Assembly: GCA_963662175.1 (NCBI GenBank)
Contig: OY759224.1
Coordinates: 23,011,489-23,075,488, forward strand
Length of the DNA: 64,000 bases
Reading direction: 5' to 3'
From: Aradus depressus
Lineage: Eukaryota; Arthropoda; Insecta; Hemiptera; Aradidae
This document shows positions 37,001 to 49,000 of this stretch, in pieces. Position numbers and translations under genes: made by a program. Positions within the stretch are counted from its first letter, which is position 1. Every line of letters begins with the position of its first letter. A model generated the notes under the pieces. It searched no databases and was not told the origin of the DNA. It saw nothing but the letters and a program-made list of their open reading frames with translations.

Positions 37001-40000
37001 AAAGCTGTGCTTTTTATCGTAATTTTCTTTTTGAATTAGCTGAGGCTTTTTTAAAATTTCCGGGATTGTTTTTCTTATAACTTGCAACTCCTCTATAGTT
37101 TTAATTACGTCCGCCTCATAAGTGTGCGGAACTAGAACAACGTCCAAAGGAATCTTAGGCCTATAACCGTGCATCAAGAAAAACGGTTCGTAACCCGTAC
37201 TTGCTTGTTTAGACGTATTATAAGAGAAGAGAACATGGTCCAAATGTGTGCTCCAATTATTTATATTTTTATTAACGTAATGTGACAACATTTGAATAAG
37301 TGTGTGATTGAATCGTTCTACAATGCCTTGAGCGCATGGGTTAAAAGCCGTACTTTTTTTGTGATAAATTCCCAAGGCTGCTTTAAATTGTAACAAGGAC
37401 TTCTCCAAAAAATGTGTCCCTCTGTCTGATGAGACTATACTCGGGACCCCAAAACGATTTACCATATTCAATAAAAATTTTGCCGTAGATTTGGCATCTG
37501 CAGACCTAGTGGCTTTTGCCATGACAAATTTTGTTGTTGTGCAAGTTGCTACTATAATGTACTTGTTCCCATGAGAGCTTGTTCATGGCCCCAAGTAATC
37601 TATAACTACATGTGAAAAAGGGGTCGTGGATGGAATGATGGGGCTGAGATCCCCCTGGGGCAAACTTTTTGGAATTTTTTTTCTCTTTGACATGAGTCAC
37701 ACGATTGTATGTATGTCGTAATTTCGGATAGCATAGAGGGCCAAAAGTAATTAGTTAGTAATCTACCATAAGTTTTAGCGATACCTAGGTGTCCTAAATC
37801 GTCATGGCAAGAGTGCAACAATTCTCTTTTTAAAGAATCAGGCACTAAAATTAAATTTCTTCGTTCCTTAGGGGTGAATATTTGTAATAAATTATATCGT
37901 CGTCCGAATTTAATACATAATTTCGCGATTTACGACGTATTGATTTATCGCCGAATTCGTTGTCTGTCAAGGCCTGGTAAATTTGTGAACAAAATTTATC
38001 TAATTTTTGCAATTTTGCAATATTTATTATTTTTATTTCATTTACCGCTTTAAGTGCGGACCATCAATTACCGATTTAAAGTTCATAAATCCGTATGATG
38101 TCCCGAATGACTTTAAAAAAATCTCATGTACCTACTTAGTTCCGAGCATTACCCAAAATGAAAAGTATGAAACGATTATTATCAATCTGTGTGATTAGTT
38201 AAATGGGGCAGGATACATCCGCCTTCGTTGCACATTCCCAGATGTCAGCATAGTTATTGTAACCCAGTTTGTCTCATTGACCGACTTGACTTCCCTTCTA
38301 CACAGAAAATGTTTTCAAATAGGTATAATTTTTTTTTTTTTTTCATCTCGAATATTTTTTGTTTTCATTGAGAAGCAGTTACCTAACCTTAACTGAATTA
38401 TAAATATTGTCTATTAAGGTGTCTGAAGTGTCTATTAAGAACAAAATCCAACCAAAGAAAATAATTGACCCTTTTTTTTTTTTTTTTAATTACAATATTC
38501 TAACGCGTAATCTAATTCTTGTAAAGAAGTTTTTATGTCTTCTAAATCTAATTGAGCTTTCAGTTGGACCACGTTCTCTACACAATAATCCCTTAATCTT
38601 TTCCTCAAAATATTTGCATTATCTTCCTCAGAAAAAACTATATTTAAAATCTTTTGCAATTCAAGTACCTGTCGCTTTTGTAATGAATAAATCCAACTTG
38701 AGTAAAATTGCGTTTTCCCCTCCTCAGAGGTTGATATGTTCTGAAGGAACGTTTCCCACAATGTCATCTATACCCGGAGAGATATGTGAGATAGCAGTCA
38801 ATAAAAATAGAAATTTAATGGTGAAAAATATGAGTTCTGAATTTAATAGTTCTCAAGAAGTTAAAAAAACGGCGCCTCCACCACTTGTGAAGATTAAAAA
38901 AAGGCCTTCACCACTTGTGAAGATTAAAAAAGACTGTATTTGTAAATAATATAATTTAAGAGAATGTTAGGTGAATAATAAGAATGACTGTCTTTACTTT
39001 AATTTAAGGTATGGTGCTTCACTCACCAAACCGGGATCTTAACTTAATGGTACTTGATAATTTTAGGGGGTTTCAATAATAACACCAATTAGGCTGTTGA
39101 ATAACTTCTTAGAAAATGTATTTTAAATGTCAGAACTCATGACAGATAATAAGATATGACAAGAACAGTTTAACACTTGGAAACATAAACAATAGGAATT
39201 CGACTTACGTCCAGAAGTAGAGAGAGAGCAGTCCACACGTCTGACCAGGTTCCAGAATCTGACCACAACGCATCTCCTCATCGGTATTTAACCTTTGAGG
39301 AGCGGAAGTGTTTACCTTGGTCAAGATCAAATATCCTGTTTACGGGTCAACACTCTCGATGTCACAATCGCGGTTCCTTGGCCGAGCCAATCTCAATAAA
39401 CGGAAAACAAAGATTTGTTTTTCCTGAACTCTTTCGAGTTTTCTGACAAAGTCCCCTTCACCGCCTTCTCACACTACTCACCTAGTCCTTGTAGGTCTGC
39501 CTGGAGGCCACAATAGAATTTAGATTGTTCACTGAGTTTATGTGCGTCCGAAATCAAAATATATCTCACTCGCCTGAATGGCCCCAAACATGAACGAATA
39601 CTGCTCAATTCACATATTCAAACTCACTGTCAAATATAAACTATACGTGTTGATCATCCGAGACGTGAACCAAGAATCTACAATCACATACTGAGCTAAT
39701 GGCAAAATATAAAAGGATAACGTGGTGACCGGTTGATACATGAGCGAAGAATCTAAATTCACATACTGAAACTCACTGTCAAATATAATAGTAACGTAGT
39801 GACCGGTTGATACATGAGCGAAGAAAGTAAATTCACATACTGAAACTCACTCACTGTCAAATATAATATTAACGTGGTGACCGGTTGATACATGAGCGAA
39901 GAATGTCTTCCAAACTGCTCTCCACCCTCGGCCCCCCTTTTTGGTGAGGATGACTCCTGATGTCTCATTGGTCGTCAGTCTCCGCCCACCCCATCTCCAG

Positions 40001-43000
40001 CCAATCACCGGTGACCACTTGAGAGTTCCGTGATAGCCTGCGGATGTTAAGCTGTGAATCCCAGCGGATATTAATTAGAGTTATGTGAAAAAAAACCTGT
40101 TTAACAAAATATTGATGCCGACAATACAATTACTATACACAGGATGCCGACAATTATCCCGGCTTTCTTTCTATTCCCCATCTCTATTGTCCTTTGTTTC
40201 TGCTCCCAGCGATTGCGATTCCCTCGCAGCATCGCTAGTTTCGAGCATGTTTTTCCGAATGCAATTCTCTTTCGTTCAACACCTCACAAGCCATATTTTA
40301 CTCCTAGCGATCGCGATTCTCTGCAGCATCGCTAGTTCTGAACATTATATATTGTCTATAAGGTAGGCATGCTACAATATCCCCCGTTCCCGTTAAAATA
40401 AAATATGTCGGCTAAATTACCATTGGAAGTCACATATTTTATTAGTTTCACTTAACACTTGCTTGTTCACTGAGCATATACACTTAACCAATATTCATTA
40501 AAAGAAAGACTTGCCCAAAGTCATAATAAAATAATTATATATTACAAATACTCAGGTATCGACCTCATTATCATGCGTGACCAAAAAATGATTTTAAATT
40601 TCCTTTCTATTCGGCATGGCTTGCCTATGCATGAGTGACCAAAGCATGAGTCTACTTTACACTGTACTTCTTGGAGTTAACCCTCTCCATTGGCAAATAA
40701 CGACGATTCTATTTCTAGCATACATTCACTGACTGGTTAAAACATCAAAAACGGCCCCACGCCTCGACAATGCTTCAACTGAATTCCCATATCCTTAATC
40801 CACTTCAACAAAAATTTGGGTCGACCAGATCCTAACCATATGCCTCCTTAGGCCTTCGACAGGTATTTACCTTCTGCCGGAACGACGAAGAAATATAATA
40901 GAAAAAAAAAATAAGCCCACTCAAATCCCATCTCAGTTTCATAAACATATGTAAATTCCGGCATCCGCATTAATCAAGTAGCGAAACCCTTTCTTCAGTT
41001 CAAACAGTCAGTTCATGGCATAAAAATAATTAAACAACTCCCGCCCCTTTAAATGGATTCTACAAGCATCAATGGAGTGGCCCCTTCTCCGTGTGTACGA
41101 TAATTCAATTTCAATTCTGGGAATCCCCTCCAGTTTATAATATATCTCCCCCTCCAGTCATGTATGCTTCGGCTCCTTGCCTTAGGATTTCTTAAATAAA
41201 ATAAATATATTATAAAATTACAGTTACTTTTGACCTACCATGGTCGTCACTACATCATAATAAATAAGGTCCATACCTGAATATATGTTACAAATACATT
41301 TATAAGGCTATCATTGGGTTAACATAGCCCATCATGGTCACTAGATAAAATATGGGTCAATGTGACATTTTCAATAGATACACACGGTCGGATACTAATA
41401 CAAATATTATTTAAAAATACAAAACAAAACAGACAAATACAATTGGAAGTACATTTACCATACGTGACTATCTACAAATGTGTGTGCCATCGCCTCGCTG
41501 TCAGCCTAGTCATATCTGCTTTACTAATCAAACTCAAATACGTAGGAAATTCCTATGGATGGCCAGTCCATACCTCTTCTGTCCCTCCTACAATTATATT
41601 AAATTAAAAGAGGCAATTAACCTAAATTAAATTATCCCATCATATAAAAAAAATTGCTAATACTATTAAAAAAAATACTCTTACTAAATATATGAACAAA
41701 AATAAACTTTCCTAACTTATTATCTAAATTACCTACTATTATATAAAATGCCCTATTACTAAATTTATATAAAACAACTAAAACTAACTTATTATCTAAA
41801 ATTATATCTACAACCTGGCGATTCACTTCGGAATCTTTGAGCTCGACTAAGGGGGGTATGCTCGATGTTAAGCCCCAGGGGAGTGCCAGAATGTCCCCGT
41901 CTGCCTTATTCTATTTACAAAAAAAAAATAACTAAATAATAAATCCCGTGTCCCCAAAAATTATATGTGTAATTTCTGTGTGTACTGTTTTATAATGAGA
42001 TGTTGGCCATTAGTGTAAAATAATAAATAATACCCAAATAATAAAGAATAGTGTCTGTTTTATGTGTGTGTGACTTTGTCTAACTGTTCCTGGGATAGTT
42101 GGGGATGGACACCCATAGAGACGTCACAAATCTCTTCCCTGACTCTAGGGCCGCGATCTCGTCTGCAATAATCGCCCCCCTAACTCGGCTGAAGTAAGAT
42201 CGTTAATCTCAAAGAGAGCCCTAGCGCTTCTCTAGCCTGCTTGTTTATCTATCCGCTAATATACGGCTTTAAAGAGGTAATATTGAATGTCCCTCTCACA
42301 TCGTTACTGCCGAGGTGTCCTACAATAAAAGTTTGAGGACTTTTCTTCTCCAAAATCTGGTTAGGTCCTTCCCAGAATGGTAATAACTTGGATATTTCCC
42401 TCTTACCGGTGGGTATTCGCAGAGATTGTACTAACACCTGATCGCCAATTTCTAATGTAGTCTGTTTGTGTCGTTTCTCAAATTTTTGTTTCTGTCTCTC
42501 GGCCTGGCTTTCTGTAAATTTGTAAGTTTGTTGATGTAGTCCCGAAATGTCATTTATCCTATTGTCTTTGATGAAGTTCACCTGCGGATGTTCTTCACAA
42601 GTGGGGTTGCCATTAGTCGGGTAGCGGATTATGTGGTCATTGTCTGTCGATATGTCTGTTACTTCGTCCTCGTTTCTAAGTAGGTCAGAAAACTCCTGCA
42701 TCAGAGATGATATTCTGATGTCATCTGGGAAAGTTATGTTTTTGTCATTGCCTGTCGGTTCGTCTGTGATTTCGTCCTCTTTTATACTTGATGAATTTAC
42801 GTGATCTGGGGCAGTCATAGTATTGTCGGGGTATGTTTGTTTGTCGATGGTCTCTTCCTCCTTAGCAGTGATTGGTAAGGATGTTTCTACTATTGAATCT
42901 ACGTTAATGGGTAACATGATATCATTAAATTTGTACTCGTAACCTAGTCCCTGAAGTGGTCTTCTCTTGGTGATAAAAACTGGTTCTAAGCGTCCATTGC

Positions 43001-46000
43001 CGTATTTTCCTAAACCGCTACCTTCTCGGTACCCTTGAAGCTTCATCAATGTCAGTCCGTTGTTACTGTCTGTCTTTACCTTTACAGGAGTGGGACATCT
43101 ATTGTCAACGTTAGTATGTAGGTCAAAGTCCCCTGTCAATCTCGTCATCATCTCTGTACCAAGCAAACTGCATATGTCCCCCTTGAATTTAAATTTACCT
43201 CCCCCCTTAGTTTTAAGTTTGTTCATCCCACTCCTGCTACTTAGTTTTTTATCAAGTGGTCAACAATTGGCTTCAGGTTGTTAGCTAATTCTCCAAGGGA
43301 TTGCTTTATTTCCTTCATATCAGTATTGACATTATTGTCTGTCACTACCTCCATGTTTCTTACATTAGGTTTTGACTGGTTATCCCTATAATTAGGTGGT
43401 CGATTATAATTCTGATTTGAGTCATAGTAATTACGTGGCCGATCGTAAATTGGATTTGACTCGCGGGAAGGGCCTCGGCTAAATTGATTCCCTCTCTCTT
43501 GATTGTAGTGAGAGGTTCCCCGTGCATTCCCAAAATTGTAACGAGGTAGGTCTTGTTTGGGAAAGTTATTGTTTTTCGGAAGACTATCTGGTCGGTACTG
43601 TCTTCCCCCGCCTTTCCAAGGACTATCCTTTAATTTACAATCACGTCTAATTATGTTAGTACCTATCCTAATTATTTGCTCATGTAGTCTCTCAATAGAG
43701 ATTATTCCCTGGATCCTTTCGACCGTCTCTCCGTAATGTTTGCTCAATAGTTCACATACGTAGCCTTCCGGAATTTATATGTACTATCCTGGAGTCGTGA
43801 CACTAATTTTGAAAAATGTTCGCTGGGTGTTTTATCCATATGATCGGCATAGCCTTGGGTATCAAGTTCCCTACGGACTATAACGTCATATTTCTCCCCG
43901 CAGAACCTATCTTTGAACGCATTGACGAATTCATCAAAAGAGCGGATACTTCCTGACTTTACCAGGAACCAATCCAGACCCTCGCCCTTTAAATGTGACT
44001 TTATAAATTCGTTCAGATTATAAAATTCTCCAATGTGACTATATGCAATTTCTAAATTTGATATGAAATGGTTGGGTAAATCCAACACATTGTTACGGAA
44101 CGTTACCTTGTTACGTTCGTAATTTTTTATATACGTATTTTGGAAAGTGACGTTACTAGGCTGTTCGCGAGCAAAGGTCTGACCTGTATACCAATCCTTA
44201 TGTTCTTCAGGGATGGTGAACGTCACTTGGTCATTATGTTTTGGGGTTGAGACCTGATTTTGACCCGAAACAGTATCTATTCTTTTCGAGATATTGGCGA
44301 ATCTCTTCTCACAATCGGTACGAAAAAGATTTTGGTTCGAATTTATTTCCTCGACCTCCTTATCTAAACGTTGTGTTTCTGACATGATCCTACCTGTCAT
44401 TTCATGATAACAGACATCTACCATGTCCCTAACTTCAGAAACATGTTTGTCATATCTCCCTTCTAAATTGTCCTGTCTAGTTCTCAATTCTCCGGACTCA
44501 GATCGTAGAGTGCCCATATCGCGATTAATGGATTCGATATTATTTGCCATTGCCGAAATTTCTTGGCGCACACCCCTTATCTCGGAAGTCTGTTGTCCTA
44601 TCTGTTCCTGCATGTACGCTTTTAAATCCTTTCCCTGCTGTCCTATCTGTTCCTGCATGGCCTTTCCCTGCTGTCCTATCTGTTCCTGCATGGCCTTTCC
44701 CTGTTGTTCTAGTCCCGAAATCTGTTCCTGCATGGCCTTAAACATCGCCTCTAGGTCAAATTTAGGCTTTTCTACCGGGGACTCCGGGGGCGTACGGATA
44801 GTTTTCCTAGACCGTGTCTGTATCGGCTCTAAGTCCGACTTCCCTTTCCCTTCCATGCTGGTAAACGAAATATATATCTCAAAACAATTAACTCAAAACA
44901 AAAACAATTAATATTACGGGAGGTCTGGTGCTAATCTAATTTCTAATTTCTATGGTGACCTGTCAGATGGCATCACAATACAACAATAGTTATAATTTGT
45001 AAAAAAAAATTAAAATACTGCATACTAAAATTACACAAGAAAAATTTAAAATGTCAAAAAAAATAAAATATTATTAAATTATGTCATTCGTATTCCTTAA
45101 ACCCTCCCATCCTTCTTCAGTTTTGATTCTAAATTACCGACTTTAAGGAAAAATATATCATTCTAGCCCAATAGGCTGGAATCAACGTTAAAAAGCAAAA
45201 GAAAAAAAAAATTTAATTTAATTAATTAATTAGGGACCAATTAGTGGGGTTCACTAATTATACTAATTAGCATAATTAGTAAACAAATCAAGTCCTTGTT
45301 AACGGGCGCCAATTATACCACCTCTCCTCCTTGCGTGAGTGCATTTTTTTCGTAATTAGTAAATATAAAATTAAATCGGAAAAATTATTAAAATCGAGTA
45401 TTTTTACATCGCGACTTTAATAAAAAACAATACCTGGATAGCCAAATGCACTCCCACGAGAAGGACGGGTACAAGTTCCTAACTGTAAGTTGACATCAGT
45501 AATCAACAATAATTAATTACTGCTGTCAACCAGAAGAAGAATGGGAAGGGGGAAATAGAATGGACAACTCAAACCCTAGAACAGTAACATATTTATTTTA
45601 GAAGAAAGTATAATATTTATAAAAGAAAAAACAATTTATAAAACAACAAAACAACATCGCGACTTTAATAAAAAACAATACCTGGATAGCCAAATGCACT
45701 CCCACGAGAAGGACGGGTACAAGTTCCTAACTGTAAGTTGACATCAGTAATCAACAATAATTAATTACTGCTGTCAACCAGAAGAAGAATGGGAAGGGGG
45801 AAATAGAATGGACAACTCAAACCCTAGAACAGTAACATATTTATTTTAGAAGAAAGTATAATATTTATAAAAGAAAAAACAATTGAATATAAATTGGCCA
45901 TATGTCTGAAGGACTTTCTACCTTAATTACGAGGTACCTCGATACTGATCCCTGGAGGTGGCGATGTGATCATCCTTGATGTACATCCCTCAGACCCCAT

Positions 46001-49000
46001 CTACTCACCTAGTCCTTGTAGGTCTGCCTGGAGGCCACAATAGAATTTAGATTGTTCACTGAGTTTATGTGCGTCCGAAATCAAAATATATCTCACTCGC
46101 CTGAATGGCCCCAAACATGAACGAATACTGCTCAATTCACATATTCAAACTCACTGTCAAATATAAACTATACGTGTTGATCATCCGAGACGTGAACCAA
46201 GAATCTACAATCACATACTGAGCTAATGGCAAAATATAAAAGGAACGTGGTGAACTGTTGACACAAGAGCGAAGAGTGTAAATTCACATACTGAAACTCA
46301 CTGTCAAATATAATAGTAACGTGGTGACCGGTTGATACATGAGGGAAGAGTCTAAATCCACATACTGAAACTCACTGTCAAATATAATAGTAAAGTGGTG
46401 ACCGGTTGATACATGAGCGAAGAATGTCTTCCAAACTGCTCTCCACCCTCGGCCCCCCTTTTTGGTGAGGATGATTCCTGATGTCTCATTGGTCGTCAGT
46501 CTCCGCCCACCCCATCTCCAGCCAATCACCGGTGACCACTTGAGAGTTCTGTGATAGCCTGCGGATGTTAAGCTGTGAATCCCAGCGGATATTAATTAGA
46601 GTTATGTGAAAAAAAACCTGTTTAACAAAATATTGATGCCGACAATACAATTGTTTCTGCTCCCAGCGATTGCGATTCCCTCGCAGCATCGCTAGTTTCG
46701 AGCATGTTTTTCCGAATGCAATTCTCTTTCGTTCAACACCTCACAAGCCATATTTTACTCCTAGCGATCGCGATTCTCTGCAGCATCGCTAGTTCTGAGC
46801 ATTATATATTGTCTATAAGGTAGGCATGCTACAATATATTACTGCATACAATAATAATTATTATGAGTGGCACTATGTTTCATTGTAAAGTTCTTATTCA
46901 AATAAGTGTACCCTACGTATCTTCCGAACTGAACACACTAGTAACTAACAGTCAGGTCATGGGCCGCGTTAGCTGCTTTATCGGCTCGCTCATTCCCTGG
47001 GATTCCAACATGGCTCGGCACCCAGACGAAGACTACTCGTTTTCCCATTTCTCTCCCCCCATGGCGACATAACAATGGACTTTGTAGACGGCATGTACAT
47101 ACGATTCAGGCTCTGGATTGCACTAAGGCCGTCCGCACACGGTGCAACTGTTTTGCAACTCGAGTTACAAACCAGTTGCGCGCGCAACCGTTTTGCGACC
47201 TTGCCCATGTAAGGTAGTGGGGGTCCGCACACGGGGCGACCAAATGAGACCGATTTGAAATCAGTTGCCAACTGGTTGCGTGCGATCGTGCTTCCCAGTT
47301 GCAAAACTGTTTCAGTTGCATGGTTGCAGGTGAAAAATCACATTTGTTTCGAAATGATGAGTGATCAACAAATTAATATAACATTTGTTGGAGAAACATG
47401 GAGCACAATTATAAACTTCCTTAGTGATTATGATTGACAAGAATTTTAAGGTTTTTTCTATGTATTTTTTATTTCTTTAAATTGGAGTTTTATAATTTTG
47501 TATCTTCTTTCGAGTACTTTCAGTTCTTTACATTGTAGTTTTTTAATTTTGTATTTGGGCCAAAACAATAATATACCTCAATAAATTACCTCAGTGTTAA
47601 TTATATTCTTTCTTGTGCAGTCACACATTCCCTCATATTTGTGTCCATCTTCTTTATGGCAGGAGCAACCATCCTCACCAATTCCAGGAAAGAATCTTTA
47701 TACATTCTGTAGAATGCTATAAACTTGCTGCCTCTTTGATTCAATTTTCCTGCTGCTACGAACAGCCTGGACTTCATATTTCTCTGTATATATGGATGAC
47801 ATCAATATTCTGTTCGTACTGCTCTTCGTATATTGATAATGCGATATTGATAATAGACAATTATGTCTTCTTCATCTGAACTACTACTTGACATATTGCC
47901 AAAACTAGCTTCGTGACTATAAACTATGTGGACAGAGAACACCGACTGATCCACAATCAGTCGCGCTCGTGTGCGGACAGAGGTTGCATTCTGGTTGCAG
48001 ACTGGTTGTGCTTGTGACAATGGTGCAACTGGTTTGAAACTCATGTTGCAAAACAGTTGCACCGTGTGCGGGGGGCCTAAGGGAGTCAGTACAGACCACA
48101 ATCTCATTTTCCTGGACGGTCAGGGCTTAATATAATGCGAGTCAGCTTTACTGTGAAAATACTACAAAAGCCATGCAATTTGTACTTATTTTCCCTAACG
48201 TTGTCCGTGAAAGCACAAGCAGTACACCCGGTTACTTTGGAGCCATCAGTATAGATGATTCTATGACCAGTGAAGCGGCTCAGAACAGATAGAAATCTCT
48301 GCTTGATTTCTTCCTGGTTTGTTGAGGCTTTGTGAACTTTGCCTTTCAGCTCTAGATTGCAGAGGGGTTTCCTAAATGTCCAAGGTGGGATATCATCTCG
48401 AGTTTCATTTATGTCAACTTCTAATAACTCCTGGGTGGCTCTTGACATTCGGAGACCTAAAGGGAGTGTAGCATTGATTGAATTGTTAAAGGGGGCTCTG
48501 AATTTTGGGCGAAATAGACAGTTGAAACAAGGGTGTGTTGTCTGGGTTACAATTGTTGAGAGGTAGTTCGCTGCAAGCTTCTGTCTTCTAAATTAGAGGA
48601 GGGCGGTTCCAGACTTCGCGCATAAGCTTACGACAGGGCTAGTGCGTAAGGCACCTGTTGCCAGTCGTATCCCAGCGTGGTGAACGGCATCCAGAAGAGC
48701 GAGGTTGGGTAATTTAGCCGAGCCATACACGAAACTGCCATAATCTAGCTTTGAGCCTATCAGTGCCTTGTACACTTTGAGGAGGGTTACCCTATCAGCT
48801 CCCCATCCAGTATGGGCAAGGACCCTCAGCATCTTCAGCCGCTGATAGCACTTCTCCTTTAGCTGCTTGATATGGGGGATCCAGCTGAGTCTCCTGTCCA
48901 ATTTAAGTCCCAGGAAGCGCGCATGTTCCTTGTATTGTAGAGGGGAGTTGTACAGGTTGATACTCGCAGAGACAGTATGCTTCCTCGGTCGGTTGAAGTG

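Larger units (their letters stand above)
33081..39473 (-). mobile_element. Gypsy-2: LTR retrotransposon nested in the Gypsy-1 LTR
   Basis: LTRs 33081-33670 and 38886-39473 (590 and 588 bp, nearly identical), TGTGAGAAGG...CTTCACA on the minus strand. CTAC is duplicated at 33077-33080 and 39474-39477. A purine-rich tract (CAGGGGGAAGTA on the minus strand) abuts the 3' LTR at 33671, and TGGTGGAGGCGCCG just inside the 5' LTR may be the primer site. The interior holds a short gag-like frame, a broken integrase and a long pyrimidine-rich region. Most of gag-pol is deleted. High LTR similarity means a recent insertion. Confidence 0.88.
32636..46833 (-). mobile_element. Gypsy-1: LTR retrotransposon with deleted pol, interrupted by Gypsy-2
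   Basis: Flanked by ATAT (32632-32635, 46834-46837). LTRs begin TGTAGCATGCC and end GGTGGTATAAT on the minus strand. 5' LTR 45312-46833; primer-binding site 45294-45311; gag 44856-43241; fused ORF 43226-42249; polypurine tract about 40377-40400; 3' LTR in two pieces, 39478-40376 and 32636-33080. Protease active site, reverse transcriptase, RNase H and integrase core are missing. The LTR pair differs by a 246-bp internal duplication in the 5' LTR and by small deletions. Confidence 0.85.

Noticed and set aside
44423..44911. 162-codon plus-strand ORF rich in CCPICSCM repeats
   Set aside because: Antisense shadow of the repeated coiled-coil part of Gypsy-1 gag.
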